A stretch of 64,000 nucleotides of DNA from Phenylobacterium hankyongense (GCF_003254505.1 NZ_QFYP01000001.1:232001-296000), one strand, 5' to 3'. Positions 7,566 to 16,884 are shown, counted from the first letter of the stretch. The notes: a model not told the origin generated them from the letters alone. A program made the numbers and translations.

Positions 7566-8018
7566 ATGACCCACCAAGGCCCGCACCCCATCGATCGGCA
7601 CGTCGGCCTGCGCATCCGGATGCGGCGCAAGGAGCTCGGCGTCAGCCAGGAGAAGCTCGCCGAAGCCCTGGGCCTGACCTTCCAGCAGGTGCAGAAATAT
7701 GAGCGCGCGGCCAACCGGGTCAGCGCCTCCAAGCTCTGGGAGGTCGCCCGCTCCCTGCAGACCAGCGTCTCCTACTTCTACGAGGGCCTGGCCGACAACG
7801 CCGAGTTCGGGGCCGGCGCGCCGCACGACGCCACCGCCCAGGATTTCCTGATCACCAGCGAAGGCCTGGAGCTCGCGACGAGCTTCCCGAAGATCGCCCG
7901 GGCCCGGGTGCGCCGGAAGGTGCTGGAGCTGGTCCGCACGCTGGCCGACGCGGAGGCCGATGAGGGCCGCGCCACCGGGGCGGCGCCCCACTTCGCAGTG
8001 ATGGCGCCGGTCCGCTAA
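7566..8018 (+). CDS. XRE-family helix-turn-helix regulator
   Basis: 150 residues from the ATG at 7566. GGGGAGG five bases upstream decides this start over an in-frame ATG at 7500. The XRE domain spans residues 12-70: VGLRIRMRRKELGVSQEKLAEALGLTF followed by QQVQKYERAANRVSASKL. A C-terminal segment (residues 90-135) is predicted helical and may mediate dimers. This short HTH-plus-tail form is common in Caulobacterales and Rhizobiales. It probably acts as a single-gene transcription unit; the 250-base leader holds a small GCGTC/GACGC dyad near 7400-7420. Targets are unknown. Confidence 0.85.
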   Translation: MTHQGPHPIDRHVGLRIRMRRKELGVSQEKLAEALGLTFQQVQKYERAANRVSASKLWEVARSLQTSVSYFYEGLADNAEFGAGAPHDATAQDFLITSEGLELATSFPKIARARVRRKVLELVRTLADAEADEGRATGAAPHFAVMAPVR

Positions 8019-8021
8019 GGC

Positions 8022-8588
8022 CTAGGCGGCTGGCCGGAACCGCTTCGCCCAGTCGCCGAACGCCGCCAGATAGCGGCCCAGGAACTCCCGGGTCGGCGCG
8101 TCGGTCAGCCGGCCCTCGGCGTCGAACTTCTCATGGGCGCGGAACACCAGCAGCTCCGGCTGCGGCATGCAGTAGGAATTGGTGAACTCGAACGCCTGGC
8201 GCAGCTGGCTCTGGCCGCGGGCGCTGCCGGTGATCCCCGGCGAGGCGCCGATGATCCCGACCGGCTTGCGGTCCAGGGCGGCCGCACGCGGCGGTCGCGA
8301 GGCCCAGTCCACCGCGTTCTTCATCACGCCCGGGACGCCGTGGTTGTACTCCGGCGTCACCATCAGCACGGCGTCGGCGGCGCGGATGGCGGCCTTGAAC
8401 GCCGCCACGCCCTCCGGATCGCCCTGCGCCTCCACGTCGGCGTTGTAGAGCGGCACCGGCAGCAGGTCGAAGACCTCGATCGTCATCCCCTCCGGCGCCG
8501 CCTCCTGTGCGGCGCGCAGCAGGGCGCGATTGTAGGAGCCGGCCCGCAGGCTGCCGGCGAAGCCGAGGATCTTCACGGGATCGGTCAT
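8022..8588 (-). CDS. NADPH-dependent FMN reductase
   Basis: 188 residues, a flavodoxin-like fold. The FMN phosphate loop [13 protein letters not shown] (residues 12-24) and the [18 protein letters not shown] motif (78-95) are diagnostic of the NADPH-dependent FMN reductase / quinone or chromate reductase family (YieF/ChrR-like). It should be a cytosolic dimer that reduces quinones or electrophiles by two electrons. It converges on the XRE gene with only three bases between stops. Substrate preference cannot be read from the sequence. Confidence 0.9.
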   Translation of the reverse strand: MTDPVKILGFAGSLRAGSYNRALLRAAQEAAPEGMTIEVFDLLPVPLYNADVEAQGDPEGVAAFKAAIRAADAVLMVTPEYNHGVPGVMKNAVDWASRPPRAAALDRKPVGIIGASPGITGSARGQSQLRQAFEFTNSYCMPQPELLVFRAHEKFDAEGRLTDAPTREFLGRYLAAFGDWAKRFRPAA

Positions 8589-8731
8589 GGGTTGGCTCTA
8601 CCCGAAGTCAGTGCGCCGCCGCCAGCAACGCGCACCTTCAGGATAGCGCCGGGCGCGCACGCCGCAATGTTGCGTTCCCGCGCAACCCAACCCCTGCTAG
8701 GCTGCGCCGGCCCCGGGACAGGAGGGCGAGC

Positions 8732-9187
8732 GTGCGCGTCAGCCTCAAGGTGAACGGCCAGCTCCGGGACGTCGACGTCCCGCCTGACATGCCCCTGCTG
8801 TGGGTGCTGCGCGACGTCCTGGGCCTCACCGGAACCAAGTTCGGCTGCGGCATCGCCCAGTGCGGCGCCTGCACCGTCCACGTGGACGGCCGCCCGGTCC
8901 GCTCCTGCGTGCTGCCGGTCGCCTCCGTGGGCGCGGGCCAGGTCACCACCATCGAGGCCATCGGCCAGACCGCCGCCGGCGCGCGCGCCCAGGCCGCCTG
9001 GCTCGAACTTGAAGTCGTCCAGTGCGGCTACTGCCAGTCCGGCCAGATCATGTCGGCCGCCGCGCTGCTGGCCAGCAACCGCGCCCCTACCGACGCCGAC
9101 ATCGACGTGGCGATGAGCGGCAACATCTGTCGCTGCGGCACCTATCCGCGCATCCGCAACGCCATCAAGCGGGCGGCGGGCGCATGA
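8732..9187 (+). CDS. 2Fe-2S subunit of a molybdenum hydroxylase
   Basis: 151 residues from a GTG at 8732, with GGAGG six bases upstream. A plant-type ferredoxin domain carries C39, C44, C47 and C59 ([18 protein letters not shown]). An all-helical domain carries C98, C101, C133 and C135 ([22 protein letters not shown]). This is the electron-transfer subunit of the xanthine dehydrogenase family, close in size and partner type to isoquinoline 1-oxidoreductase alpha. Its stop overlaps the ATG of the molybdopterin subunit (ATGA), so the subunits are coupled. There is no FAD subunit; electrons probably leave through the downstream cytochrome c. Confidence 0.92.
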   Translation: MRVSLKVNGQLRDVDVPPDMPLLWVLRDVLGLTGTKFGCGIAQCGACTVHVDGRPVRSCVLPVASVGAGQVTTIEAIGQTAAGARAQAAWLELEVVQCGYCQSGQIMSAAALLASNRAPTDADIDVAMSGNICRCGTYPRIRNAIKRAAGA

Positions 9188-11562
9188 CCCTCCAGGCGCC
9201 GGACCTCGCCCCGACCACCGGCGTGGAGGTCATCACCGACCGCCGCCGCCTGCTGCTGGGCGGCGGGCTCGTGCTCGGGTTCGCCTTCGCCGCCGTCAAG
9301 GCGCACGCCCGGACCGACGCCAAGGTCAACGCCGCCGGCGCCCAGGCTGTCAGCAACGAGCGGGCGGTGGTCTCCGGCCAGGGCTTCACCGGTTTCGCGC
9401 CGGACGCTTTCATCCGCATCGCGCCGGACAGCACCGTCACCCTGATCATCCCCAACGTGGAGATGGGCCAGGGCATCTACACCGGCGAGGCGATGCTGAT
9501 CGCCGAGGAGCTGGAGGTCGGCCTCGACCAGGTCCGTATCGAGCCGGCCCCGCCCAACGAAGCGCTCTACAAGCAGCCCCTGCTGCAGTTCCAGGGCACC
9601 GGCGGCTCCACCTCGATCCGCGGCGCCTGGATCCCGCTGCGGAAGGCCGGCGCGGCGGCCCGCATCATGCTGGTCGAGGCGGCCGCCAACGCCTGGGGCG
9701 TCAGTCCGGCGGAATGCCGCGCCGACCGCGCCATGGTCTTCCACACGCCCAGCGGCCGCTCGGTCCCCTACGGCCAGGTGGTCGCCGCGGCCGGACGCCT
9801 GCCGAAGCCGCAGGACGTGCCGCTGAAGCAGCCGGGGCAGTTCAAGCTGATCGGCCGCGGGGTGCAGCGGGTGGACACCCCGGCCAAGGTCAACGGGACC
9901 GCCCAGTTCGGCATCGACATCATGGTCCCGGGCATGAAGTTCGCCACCAGCGCCTCCTGCCCGGTGCTCGGCGGCACGCTCGCCAGCGTCGACGACAGCG
10001 CCGCCCTGGCCATCCCCGGCGTGCTGCAGGTGGTCCGCCTGCCCAACGCCGTGGCGGTGGTCGGCGAGCACTTCTGGGCCGCCAAGCAGGGGCTCGACGC
10101 GCTGAAGGTCACCTGGGCCCCCGGCGCCAACGCCAACCTCACCACCGCGGCGCTATGGGCCAGCCTCGACCATGCCGCCGACACCGGCCGCGGCGCCGTC
10201 GCCTATCAGGCCGGCGACGTCGCCCGCGCCGCCCAGCGCGCCGACAAGCGGGTGGAGGCGGTCTACCGCCAGCCCTTCCTCTGCCACGCGCCCATGGAGC
10301 CGATGGCGGCGGTGGTGCACGTGCGCGGCGCGGAGTGCGAGATCTGGTGCGGCACCCAGGTGCCCGCGGCCGCCCAGGGCGACGCCGCCAAGATCCTCGG
10401 CCTGCCGCAGGAGGCGGTGACCGTCCACAACCAGCTGATCGGCGGCGGCTTCGGCCGCAAGCTGGAGACCGACTACGTCCAGCAGGCGGTCCAGGTCGCC
10501 CGCGCCTGCCCCTATCCCGTCAAGCTCGTCTGGACCCGCGAGCAGGACATGCAGCACGACAACTACAGGCCGATGTACCTCGACCGCATGTCCGCCGGCC
10601 TCGACGCCAAGGGCCTGCCGGTCGCCTGGCGCCACCGGGTCACCGGCGCCTCGGTCACCGCCCGCTACGCCCCGGCCGGCATGCGCCCCAACGGCGTCGA
10701 CCCCGATGCGGTGGAGGAGGCCGAGAACCCGGTCTACGGCCAGTTCCCCAACATGCTGGTGGACTTCGTCCAGTGGGTCCCGCCGCCCGGGCTGGTGGTC
10801 TCCTGGTGGCGCGGCGTCGGCCCGACCCACAGCGTCTTCGTGGTCGAGAGCTTCGTCGACGAGCTGGCCGCCGCCGCCGGCCGCGATCCCTACCAGTACC
10901 GCCGCGACCTGCTGGCCAAGGTCCCCCGCGCCCAGGCCGTCCTCGACCGCGCGGCCAAGGCCTCCGGCTGGGGCGACCACCTGCCCTCGGGCCAGGGCCG
11001 CGGGATCATCGTCCAGAAGTCGTTCGGCAGCTACCTGGCGGTGGTGGTCGAGGTCGCCGTCTCCGACGACGGCGACGTCAACCTCCGGAAGATCACCGCG
11101 GCGCTCGACTGCGGCCTCACGGTCAATCCCAACATGGTCAGGCAGCAGATCGAGGGCGGGGTGATCTTCGGCCTCACCGCGGCCCTGTACCAGGAGATCA
11201 CGCTGGCCGGCGGCCGGGTCCAGCAGAGCAACTTCAACGACTACCGCATGCTGCGGATCAACGAGACCCCGCCGGTCGAGGTGATCCACATGCTCACCGC
11301 CAACCCGCCCGGCGGCATCGGCGAGACCGGCACGACCGCCGCCGCGCCGGCGCTGTGCAACGCCATCTTCGCGGCCACCGGCGTGCGCATCCGCCGGCTG
11401 CCGGTCGACCGCGCCCTCTTGCGCCGCAGCGCCCGCCACCGCCGCTGGAAGGGCACGTCGCTGCTGCCCGTGGGCGTCGCCGCGGCCGGCGCCGCCGCGG
11501 AGGCGGCCGTCATCGCCGACGACGGGCCAATCGACGACGGGCCGCCGGAGGACCGGGCATGA
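9184..11562 (+). CDS. Molybdopterin-binding subunit, xanthine dehydrogenase family, Tat-exported
   Basis: 792 residues. The N-terminus has a twin-arginine-like signal ([15 protein letters not shown], residues 19-33), so the folded complex probably works in the periplasm or at its membrane. [36 protein letters not shown] and the C-terminal PPGGIGETG, whose Glu is the conserved active-site base, mark the two-domain molybdenum subunit. Family members hydroxylate N-heterocycles or oxidise aldehydes. The organisation (small 2Fe-2S, large Mo subunit, cytochrome c) resembles isoquinoline 1-oxidoreductase (IorAB) and the membrane aldehyde dehydrogenases, and these cannot be told apart here. It has 4-nt overlaps with both neighbours. 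Confidence 0.9.
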   Translation: MTLQAPDLAPTTGVEVITDRRRLLLGGGLVLGFAFAAVKAHARTDAKVNAAGAQAVSNERAVVSGQGFTGFAPDAFIRIAPDSTVTLIIPNVEMGQGIYTGEAMLIAEELEVGLDQVRIEPAPPNEALYKQPLLQFQGTGGSTSIRGAWIPLRKAGAAARIMLVEAAANAWGVSPAECRADRAMVFHTPSGRSVPYGQVVAAAGRLPKPQDVPLKQPGQFKLIGRGVQRVDTPAKVNGTAQFGIDIMVPGMKFATSASCPVLGGTLASVDDSAALAIPGVLQVVRLPNAVAVVGEHFWAAKQGLDALKVTWAPGANANLTTAALWASLDHAADTGRGAVAYQAGDVARAAQRADKRVEAVYRQPFLCHAPMEPMAAVVHVRGAECEIWCGTQVPAAAQGDAAKILGLPQEAVTVHNQLIGGGFGRKLETDYVQQAVQVARACPYPVKLVWTREQDMQHDNYRPMYLDRMSAGLDAKGLPVAWRHRVTGASVTARYAPAGMRPNGVDPDAVEEAENPVYGQFPNMLVDFVQWVPPPGLVVSWWRGVGPTHSVFVVESFVDELAAAAGRDPYQYRRDLLAKVPRAQAVLDRAAKASGWGDHLPSGQGRGIIVQKSFGSYLAVVVEVAVSDDGDVNLRKITAALDCGLTVNPNMVRQQIEGGVIFGLTAALYQEITLAGGRVQQSNFNDYRMLRINETPPVEVIHMLTANPPGGIGETGTTAAAPALCNAIFAATGVRIRRLPVDRALLRRSARHRRWKGTSLLPVGVAAAGAAAEAAVIADDGPIDDGPPEDRA

Positions 11563-12857
11563 CCCGCGCTCGCCGGGCCTGGAGCGCGCTCGCCGCCCTC
11601 GTGGTGCTGGGGCTGGCGGTGGCCGGCGCAATCCTGACCTGGCCCGCGCCCGCCGTCCCGGCGGTGCAGGTTCCCCCCGCCACCCCGGCGCTGATCGCCC
11701 AAGGCGCCTATGTCGCCACCGCCGCCGACTGCGTCGCCTGCCACACGAAGGCCGGCGGGACCCCCTACGCCGGCGGCCGCGCCTTCAGGCTGCCGTTCGG
11801 CACCATCTACTCGCCGAACATCACCCCCGACCGCGACACCGGCCTCGGCCTGTGGACCGACGCGGAGTTCCTGCGCGCCGTCCACAAGGGCGTCGACCGC
11901 GATGGCGAGCAGCTCTATCCGGCCTTCCCCTACACCTCCTACGCCAGGATGAGCGACGCCGACGCCCTGGCCCTGAAGGCCTATCTGTTCAGCCTGCGGC
12001 CGGTGCGTTCGCTGGCGCCGGAGAACGACCTGGCCTTCCCGTTCAACCAGCGCCCGCTGATGCGCTTCTGGAAGATCCTGTTCATGCCGCGGCGCGGCTT
12101 CGAGCCGCGCGCCGACCGTCCGCCGGAGTGGAACCGCGGCGCCTACCTGGTCACCGCGCTCGGCCACTGCGGCGAGTGCCACACGCCGCGCAACCTGGCC
12201 TACGGGCTGAAGTCGGGCGAAGCGCTGTCCGGCGAGACCATCCAGGGCTGGACCGCCTGGAACATCACCCCCGATCCGCAGCACGGCATCGGCGCCTGGA
12301 CCGAGGCCGATATCGCCGCCTACCTCCGCTACGGCTACGCGACCGGCCGCGGGGCGGCCAACGGCCCGATGAAGGAAGCCATCGACGCCAGCCTGAGCAA
12401 GCTCAGCCCCGCTGACCTGCACGCCATGGCCGTCTACCTGAAGACCGTGCCCGCCAAGACCCGCGGCCCGGCGCTGGAGCTCAACCCGGTGTCGCTGTCG
12501 GCGTCCACCTACCTCGGCCCGCCGGTGGGCGAGCCGGGCGCCAAGGGACAGGGGCGGCGGATCTTCGAGGGCGCCTGCGCCAGCTGCCACGCCTGGAACG
12601 GCCAGGGCCAGCAGACCGAGATCGCCGCCCTGCGCGGCCTCGCCTCGGTGAACGATCCGAAGGCCGTCAACGTCGTTCAGACCGTGCTGCGCGGCTCGTC
12701 CGTCACCGCGCCCCAGGGCCATGCCTTCATGCCCGCGTTCGCCGCCGCCTATTCCGACGCCGAGATCGCCGCGGTCTCGAACTACGTGGTCCAGCACTTC
12801 GGCGGCCGCGCCGGCGAGGTCACCCCCGGCGACGTGGCCAAGGCCCGCCGGCAGTAG
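11559..12857 (+). CDS. Triheme membrane cytochrome c (electron acceptor of the molybdenum hydroxylase)
   Basis: 432 residues with an N-terminal membrane anchor (7-27) and three CxxCH heme sites: C58-VA-C61-H, C203-GE-C206-H and C339-AS-C342-H. This is the pattern of the cytochrome subunits of alcohol, aldehyde and gluconate dehydrogenases. It should accept electrons from the 2Fe-2S/Mo subunits and pass them to the quinone pool or an oxidase on the periplasmic side. It starts inside the stop of the Mo subunit (ATGA), and no further operon gene follows. Confidence 0.92.
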   Translation: MTRARRAWSALAALVVLGLAVAGAILTWPAPAVPAVQVPPATPALIAQGAYVATAADCVACHTKAGGTPYAGGRAFRLPFGTIYSPNITPDRDTGLGLWTDAEFLRAVHKGVDRDGEQLYPAFPYTSYARMSDADALALKAYLFSLRPVRSLAPENDLAFPFNQRPLMRFWKILFMPRRGFEPRADRPPEWNRGAYLVTALGHCGECHTPRNLAYGLKSGEALSGETIQGWTAWNITPDPQHGIGAWTEADIAAYLRYGYATGRGAANGPMKEAIDASLSKLSPADLHAMAVYLKTVPAKTRGPALELNPVSLSASTYLGPPVGEPGAKGQGRRIFEGACASCHAWNGQGQQTEIAALRGLASVNDPKAVNVVQTVLRGSSVTAPQGHAFMPAFAAAYSDAEIAAVSNYVVQHFGGRAGEVTPGDVAKARRQ

Positions 12858-12882
12858 ACCGGCGCGAATCTTCTTCGTCCGC

Positions 12883-12909
12883 TGTCGGCGGCGGGCATAC
12901 TCGCCCGTC
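12883..12909 (+). promoter_or_regulatory. ECF42-type promoter of the DGPF-sigma operon
   Basis: TGTCGG (12883-12888), 17 bases, CGTC (12906-12909). As I recall it, ECF42 sigma factors recognise TGTCGA at -35 and CG(A/T)C at -10, so this is a five-of-six plus exact match. An identical TGTCGG-N17-CGTC precedes the VOC gene at 14660. The position 26 bases before the DGPF gene start fits an autoregulated promoter. Confidence 0.6.
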
Positions 12910-12934
12910 CTAGCCATGCATGAGGTACGACCGG

Positions 12935-13303
12935 ATGCTCTACACCCTGCTCTGCTACAACTCGGAGGACGTGGTCTTCTCGTGGAGCCAGGAAGAGGAC
13001 GACGCCGTCATGGGTCGCCTCTCCGTGATTCACGAGCGCCTGCACAAGGAAGGCAAGCTCGGGCCGTCGCTGCGCCTGCTGCCCACCACCGCCGCCACGA
13101 CGCTGCGCAAGGACGAGCCGCCGCTGGTCGTGGACGGCCCGTTCGCGGAAACCAAGGAGCAGTTGCTGGGCTTCTACGTCATCGAGGTCGCCGACCTCGA
13201 GGAGGCGCTCGGCATCGCCCGCGAGCTGGCCGCGGCCAATCCCGGCGGCGCCTACGAGATCCGGCCGGTCCGCCTGTTCCTGCCCGGCGAGAAGGTCGGA
13301 TGA
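12935..13303 (+). CDS. YciI-like DGPF domain protein, ECF42 partner
   Basis: 122 residues from the ATG at 12935, with GAGG nine bases upstream; an in-frame ATG at 12920 is the alternative. The sequence MLYTLLCYNSED and the VDGPFAETKEQLLGFYVIEV block are the signature of the DGPF/YCII-related family. These small cytosolic proteins are almost always encoded beside ECF42 sigma factors and are thought to belong to their regulon or signalling, with no proven activity. The stop overlaps the sigma gene start (ATGA), so expression is coupled. Confidence 0.88.
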   Translation: MLYTLLCYNSEDVVFSWSQEEDDAVMGRLSVIHERLHKEGKLGPSLRLLPTTAATTLRKDEPPLVVDGPFAETKEQLLGFYVIEVADLEEALGIARELAAANPGGAYEIRPVRLFLPGEKVG

Positions 13304-14556
13304 GCGACCTCGCCTGGATCGACGGCGCGCTCACCTCCGCCCGACCCCAGGCGATCGGCGCCCTGCTGCGCTACTTCCGCGACCTCGACACCGCCGAGGA
13401 GGCCTTCCAGGACGCCTGCCTGCGCGCCCTGAAGAGCTGGCCGCAGAACGGGCCGCCGCGCGACCCCGCCGCCTGGCTGATCCTGGTCGGCCGCAACGCC
13501 GGCCTCGACGGCGTGCGCCGGCGCAGCAAGCAGGCGGACCTGCCGCCCGAAGACCTCATCTCCGACCTCGACGACGTGGAGGCGCCGCTGGCCGAGCGGC
13601 TGGACGGCTCCCATTACCGCGACGACATCCTGCGGCTGCTGTTCATCTGCTGTCACCCGGAGCTGCCGGCGACCCAGCAGATCGCGCTGGCGCTGCGCAT
13701 CGTCTCGGGCCTGTCGGTGAAGCAGATCGCCCGCGCCTTCCTGGTCGGCGAAGCGGCCATGGAGCAGCGCATCACCCGCGCCAAGGCCCGCGTCGCCAAG
13801 GCCGAGACGCCGTTCGAGACTCCAGGTCCCGCCGACCGGTCGGAGCGTCTCGCGGCCGTCGCGGCCATGGTCTACCTGATCTTCAACGAGGGTTATTCGG
13901 CCGGCGACGGCTCGGCCCGCGCCCAGCTCTGCGACGAGGCGATCCGGCTGGCCCGCCTGCTGCTTCGCCTGTTCCAGACCGAGCCGGAGATCATGGGGCT
14001 GACGGCCCTGCTGCTGCTGCAGCACGCCCGCACCCCGGCCCGCTTCGACGCGGACGGCGCCATCGTCCTGCTGGAGGACCAGGACCGCGAGCTGTGGAAC
14101 CGGCGGATGATCGCCGAGGGGCTGGCGCTGATCGACAAGGCCATGCGCCACGCCCGCCCCGGCGCCTACCAGGTGCAGGCCGCCATCGCCGCCCTGCACG
14201 CCCGCGCCGAAACGCCCGCCGACACCGACTGGGTGCAGATCGACCGGCTCTACGCGACCCTCGAGCGCCTGCAACCCTCGCCCGTCGTCACCCTCAACCG
14301 CTCGGTGGCGGTCAGCAAGGTGGCCGGCGCCGCCGCCGCCCTGGCGATGATCGAACCCCTGGCCGGGCGGCTGTCCGGCTACTTCCACTTCTTCGGCGCC
14401 AAGGGCGCCTACCTGCTGCAGCTCGGCCGCAACGAGGAGGCCCGCGTCGCCTTCGACGAGGCCATCGCGCTGGCCCACACCCCCGCCGAGGCCGACTACA
14501 TCCGCACCCGTCTCGACCGCCTGATCCAGGACAGCGCCGCGGCCGCGGCCGGCTAG
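13300..14556 (+). CDS. ECF42-group RNA polymerase sigma factor
   Basis: 418 residues, about twice a normal ECF sigma. Region sigma2 is at about 15-85 (LLRYFRDLDTAEEAFQDACLRALKSWP) and sigma4 at about 120-170 (LALRIVSGLSVKQIARAFLVGEAAMEQRITRAKARV). The rest is a long C-terminal extension with TPR-like helices (LIFNEGYSAGDG, LNRSVAVSKVAGAAAALAMIEPL, GAYLLQLGRNEEARVAFDEAI). That extension defines ECF42 and is reported to be needed for activity, replacing an anti-sigma factor. It is co-transcribed with the DGPF gene, and matching promoter elements precede this operon and the next gene. Confidence 0.93.
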   Translation: MSDLAWIDGALTSARPQAIGALLRYFRDLDTAEEAFQDACLRALKSWPQNGPPRDPAAWLILVGRNAGLDGVRRRSKQADLPPEDLISDLDDVEAPLAERLDGSHYRDDILRLLFICCHPELPATQQIALALRIVSGLSVKQIARAFLVGEAAMEQRITRAKARVAKAETPFETPGPADRSERLAAVAAMVYLIFNEGYSAGDGSARAQLCDEAIRLARLLLRLFQTEPEIMGLTALLLLQHARTPARFDADGAIVLLEDQDRELWNRRMIAEGLALIDKAMRHARPGAYQVQAAIAALHARAETPADTDWVQIDRLYATLERLQPSPVVTLNRSVAVSKVAGAAAALAMIEPLAGRLSGYFHFFGAKGAYLLQLGRNEEARVAFDEAIALAHTPAEADYIRTRLDRLIQDSAAAAAG

Positions 14557-14577
14557 CGCGAAAAATCGCTCCGGCCA

Positions 14578-14604
14578 TGTCGGCGCCGCCGCTCGCGGTT
14601 CGTC
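14578..14604 (+). promoter_or_regulatory. Second ECF42-type promoter, upstream of the VOC gene
   Basis: TGTCGG (14578-14583), 17 bases, CGTC (14601-14604). The sequence and spacing match the element before the DGPF-sigma operon. It lies 55 bases before the VOC gene. It predicts direct control of that gene, and possibly of the DoxX gene behind it, by the neighbouring sigma factor. Confidence 0.58.
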
Positions 14605-14659
14605 CTGCGGGTGGAGCCGCCCTGACGCCTAGGGCCACCTCAACGCTAGGGAGACTGAA

Positions 14660-15088
14660 ATGACCGATACGCTCGAGGCCCAAGCCCCGGCCCTTCCGAA
14701 GACCAAGGGCACGGTCGTGCCCTACCTGACCGTCGACGGCGCCAGCAAGGCGGCCGCCTTCTACATCAAGGCCTTCGGCGCCGAGGAGGCGTTCCGCTAC
14801 CCGGAGGACGAGAACGGCCGGACCATGCACATCCACCTCTACATCAACGGCGGTTCGGTGATGCTCAGCGACGGCTATCCCGACCAGGGCCATCCGGCGC
14901 TTCCGCCCCAGGGCTTCCAGGTGCAGCTGATCCTGGAGAGCGGCATCGAGGCCCTGTTCCAGCGCGCCCTCGACGCCGGCGCCGAGGTGGTCACCCCGGT
15001 GCAGAAGATGTTCTGGGGCGACACCTGGGGCCAGGTGCGCGACCCGTTCGGCGTGACCTGGGGCATGAACCAGAGGGCCCAGGCCTGA
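14660..15088 (+). CDS. VOC-fold PhnB-like protein
   Basis: 142 residues with a single vicinal-oxygen-chelate domain. VPYLTVDGASKAAAFYIKAFGAEEAFRYP at the start and GDTWGQVRDPFGVTWGMNQ at the end are typical of PhnB/YP_001051499-type glyoxalase-superfamily proteins. Their catalytic role is mostly unknown. A clear GGGAG ribosome site precedes the ATG, and an ECF42-type promoter lies 55 bases upstream. VOC, YciI and DoxX genes are common companions of ECF42 sigma factors, so a stress or detoxification role is likely. Confidence 0.85.
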   Translation: MTDTLEAQAPALPKTKGTVVPYLTVDGASKAAAFYIKAFGAEEAFRYPEDENGRTMHIHLYINGGSVMLSDGYPDQGHPALPPQGFQVQLILESGIEALFQRALDAGAEVVTPVQKMFWGDTWGQVRDPFGVTWGMNQRAQA

Positions 15089-15161
15089 GCGGCGCCGCCG
15101 GTCGGGAGACGCCTCTCCGGGCCGGCGGCCGCCACGTTCAAAGAATAAGGGGGGGACTTCC

Positions 15162-15587
15162 ATGACGACCGACACCGTGACCACCGGCATCGCGCCCGTG
15201 CGCACCTCGAAAGCCATGCTCTGGGCCGGCTATGGGCTCAGCGGCCTGTTCATCGCCTTCATGATCTTCGACAGCGTGATCAAGCTGATCCGGCTGCCGG
15301 TCGTGGGCGAGAGCCTCGTCGCCCTCGGCTACCCGCCGTCCATCGGGTTCGGGATCGGCGTGGTGGAGGCGGTGGCGCTCGTCCTCTACGTCATCCCGCG
15401 CACCTCGATCCTCGGGGCGGTGCTGATGACCGGGGTGATGGGCGGCGCCATGGCCAGCCACCTGCGGGTGGGCAACCCCTGGCCCAGCCACATCCTGTTC
15501 GGCGTCTATCTCGGCCTCTTCGCCTGGGGCGGCCTGTGGCTCCGCAACCCCGCCCTGCGCGCCCTATTCCCGCTGCGCGCCCGCTAG
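15162..15587 (+). CDS. DoxX family membrane protein
   Basis: 141 residues with four predicted membrane helices (about 19-40, 63-82, 86-103, 110-127), the DoxX/DoxD-like layout. The loop SHLRVGNPWPSHILFGVYLG carries the family pattern. The ATG follows a GGGGGGG ribosome site. DoxX proteins are linked to oxidative stress and quinone or thiosulfate redox chemistry, but most have no assigned function. It probably belongs to the ECF42 regulon through read-through from the VOC gene. It converges on the SRPBCC gene with two bases between stops. Confidence 0.85.
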   Translation: MTTDTVTTGIAPVRTSKAMLWAGYGLSGLFIAFMIFDSVIKLIRLPVVGESLVALGYPPSIGFGIGVVEAVALVLYVIPRTSILGAVLMTGVMGGAMASHLRVGNPWPSHILFGVYLGLFAWGGLWLRNPALRALFPLRAR

Positions 15588-15589
15588 GC

Positions 15590-16537
15590 TCAGCAGGACG
15601 GGCGGACCGCTCCGCCCGCCGCCAGGATCTCCGCCAGCCGGTCGTAGCTTTCGGCCGCCCCCGCATCGAGGCCGGATCCCAGCATGCCGTCCCGGTAGTG
15701 GTTGTCCGGGAACCTCATGGTGCGGGTCAGGACGGTGCGGCCCCATTCCTGCGTCAGGTCGTAGACGACCTCGATCGGCGCATGGGCGTCGAAGCCCTGG
15801 GTCATCACCAGGCGGACGGGCGGCTCGACCTTGCGGAACTCGCCAAAGAACCGGTGGACGGCGCCGTCGGGCGAGGTCTGCCGGACGCTCCAGGCGCCGG
15901 CGGGCCGGACGTCCATCTCCTCGACGACCATACCGCCGCCGCACCACCACCGGGCGAAGGCGTCCGGTTCGGTCAGCGCGCCCCAGACCCGTTCGGGCGG
16001 GGCGTCGAAGGCGCGCCTCAGCACGATGAGGCGGTCGGCGACCTCCAGGTCCATCTTGCCGCCGCCGCCGACCAGGTCGCCCAGCCGCTCCAGGCTCTGG
16101 CCCCAACCGGCCTTCATGCCGCCCAGCGCGCCGAGCACCAGCTCGCCCTCCGCCCGCTCGACCCGGGTGTGCAGGATCAGTCGGGTGGCGCCGTTCCGCT
16201 CCTCGAAGGTCAGGGTGTTGCGGTTGATGATGCCCCAGCCGCCGTCCGGCGCCTCGAAGGCCTTGGAGAGGAAGACCAGGCGCCTGGGCCGGTCGATCTC
16301 GACGAACTCCCCGCCCATGGTGTGGCTGTAGCCGGGACCGGCCATGTGCAGCGAAATCTCGCCGCCCGGCCGGGCCTCCAGCGTGTTGATGACGTTCTCG
16401 CAGCCCAGCGGGCCCCACCATCTGGCCAGGTGGTCCGGATCGGTGAAGCAGTCGAACACCAGCGCCACGGGGGCGTTGAAGGTGCGGGTCAGGGTCATTT
16501 CGTAGCCCGCACCCAGGGGCGTCGCTTGGTCGGCCAT
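15590..16537 (-). CDS. Tandem SRPBCC (AHSA1-type) protein
   Basis: 315 residues made of two START-like domains. Domain 1 is about 10-155 (LTRTFNAPVALVFDCFTDPDHLARWWGP) and domain 2 about 168-310 (VLRRAFDAPPERVWGALTEPDAFARWWCGG). Both repeat the FDAPxxxVWxAxTxPxxxxxWW pattern of AHSA1/CalC proteins, which bind hydrophobic ligands in a deep pocket. Members are usually paired with ArsR-type regulators, as here. The ArsR gene ends one base before this ATG and its final codons supply the AAGGAGG ribosome site. Ligand unknown; cytosolic. Confidence 0.9.
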   Translation of the reverse strand: MADQATPLGAGYEMTLTRTFNAPVALVFDCFTDPDHLARWWGPLGCENVINTLEARPGGEISLHMAGPGYSHTMGGEFVEIDRPRRLVFLSKAFEAPDGGWGIINRNTLTFEERNGATRLILHTRVERAEGELVLGALGGMKAGWGQSLERLGDLVGGGGKMDLEVADRLIVLRRAFDAPPERVWGALTEPDAFARWWCGGGMVVEEMDVRPAGAWSVRQTSPDGAVHRFFGEFRKVEPPVRLVMTQGFDAHAPIEVVYDLTQEWGRTVLTRTMRFPDNHYRDGMLGSGLDAGAAESYDRLAEILAAGGAVRPSC

Positions 16538-16538
16538 C

Positions 16539-16880
16539 TCAGACCTCCTTCTTCTGCAGTTCCGCCAGATAGTCGTCGAGCCGGTCGAAGCTCTGCTCCC
16601 AGAGCCGCCGATAGTCGTCGAGCCAGGCGGTGACCGCCTTCAGCGCCGCCGGCTCCAGCCGGGCCGGCCGCCACTGCGCCTCGCGGCTGCGGCTGATGAG
16701 CCCGGCCTTCTCCAGCACCTTCAGGTGCTTGCTCACGGCCGGCCCGGACATGGCGAACGGCCTGGCCAGATCCGTCACCGAGGCCTCGCCCCGCGACAGC
16801 CGCGCCAGGATCGCCCGGCGCGTCGGATCGGCCAGGGCGGCGAAGGTGGCGGAGAGCGGGTCGGCGGGCTGCGGCGTCAT
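16539..16880 (-). CDS. ArsR-family winged-helix repressor
   Basis: 113 residues. A winged helix fills residues 8-85: DPTRRAILARLSRGEASVTDLARPF then MSGPAVSKHLKVLEKAGLISRSREAQWRPARL. There is no metal-binding ELCVC motif, so this belongs to the SdpR-like, non-metal branch commonly found with SRPBCC partners. Two tandem palindromes immediately upstream (16885-16914) are the obvious operators and imply autorepression of the arsR-SRPBCC operon. Confidence 0.92.
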   Translation of the reverse strand: MTPQPADPLSATFAALADPTRRAILARLSRGEASVTDLARPFAMSGPAVSKHLKVLEKAGLISRSREAQWRPARLEPAALKAVTAWLDDYRRLWEQSFDRLDDYLAELQKKEV

Positions 16881-16884
16881 CAGA

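Noticed and set aside
9714-11558. A long plus-strand Arg/Gly/Pro-rich frame running through the molybdopterin subunit into the cytochrome gene
   Set aside because: Only the last part, from ATG 11559, is the real cytochrome gene. The upstream part is a shadow of the Mo subunit in another frame.
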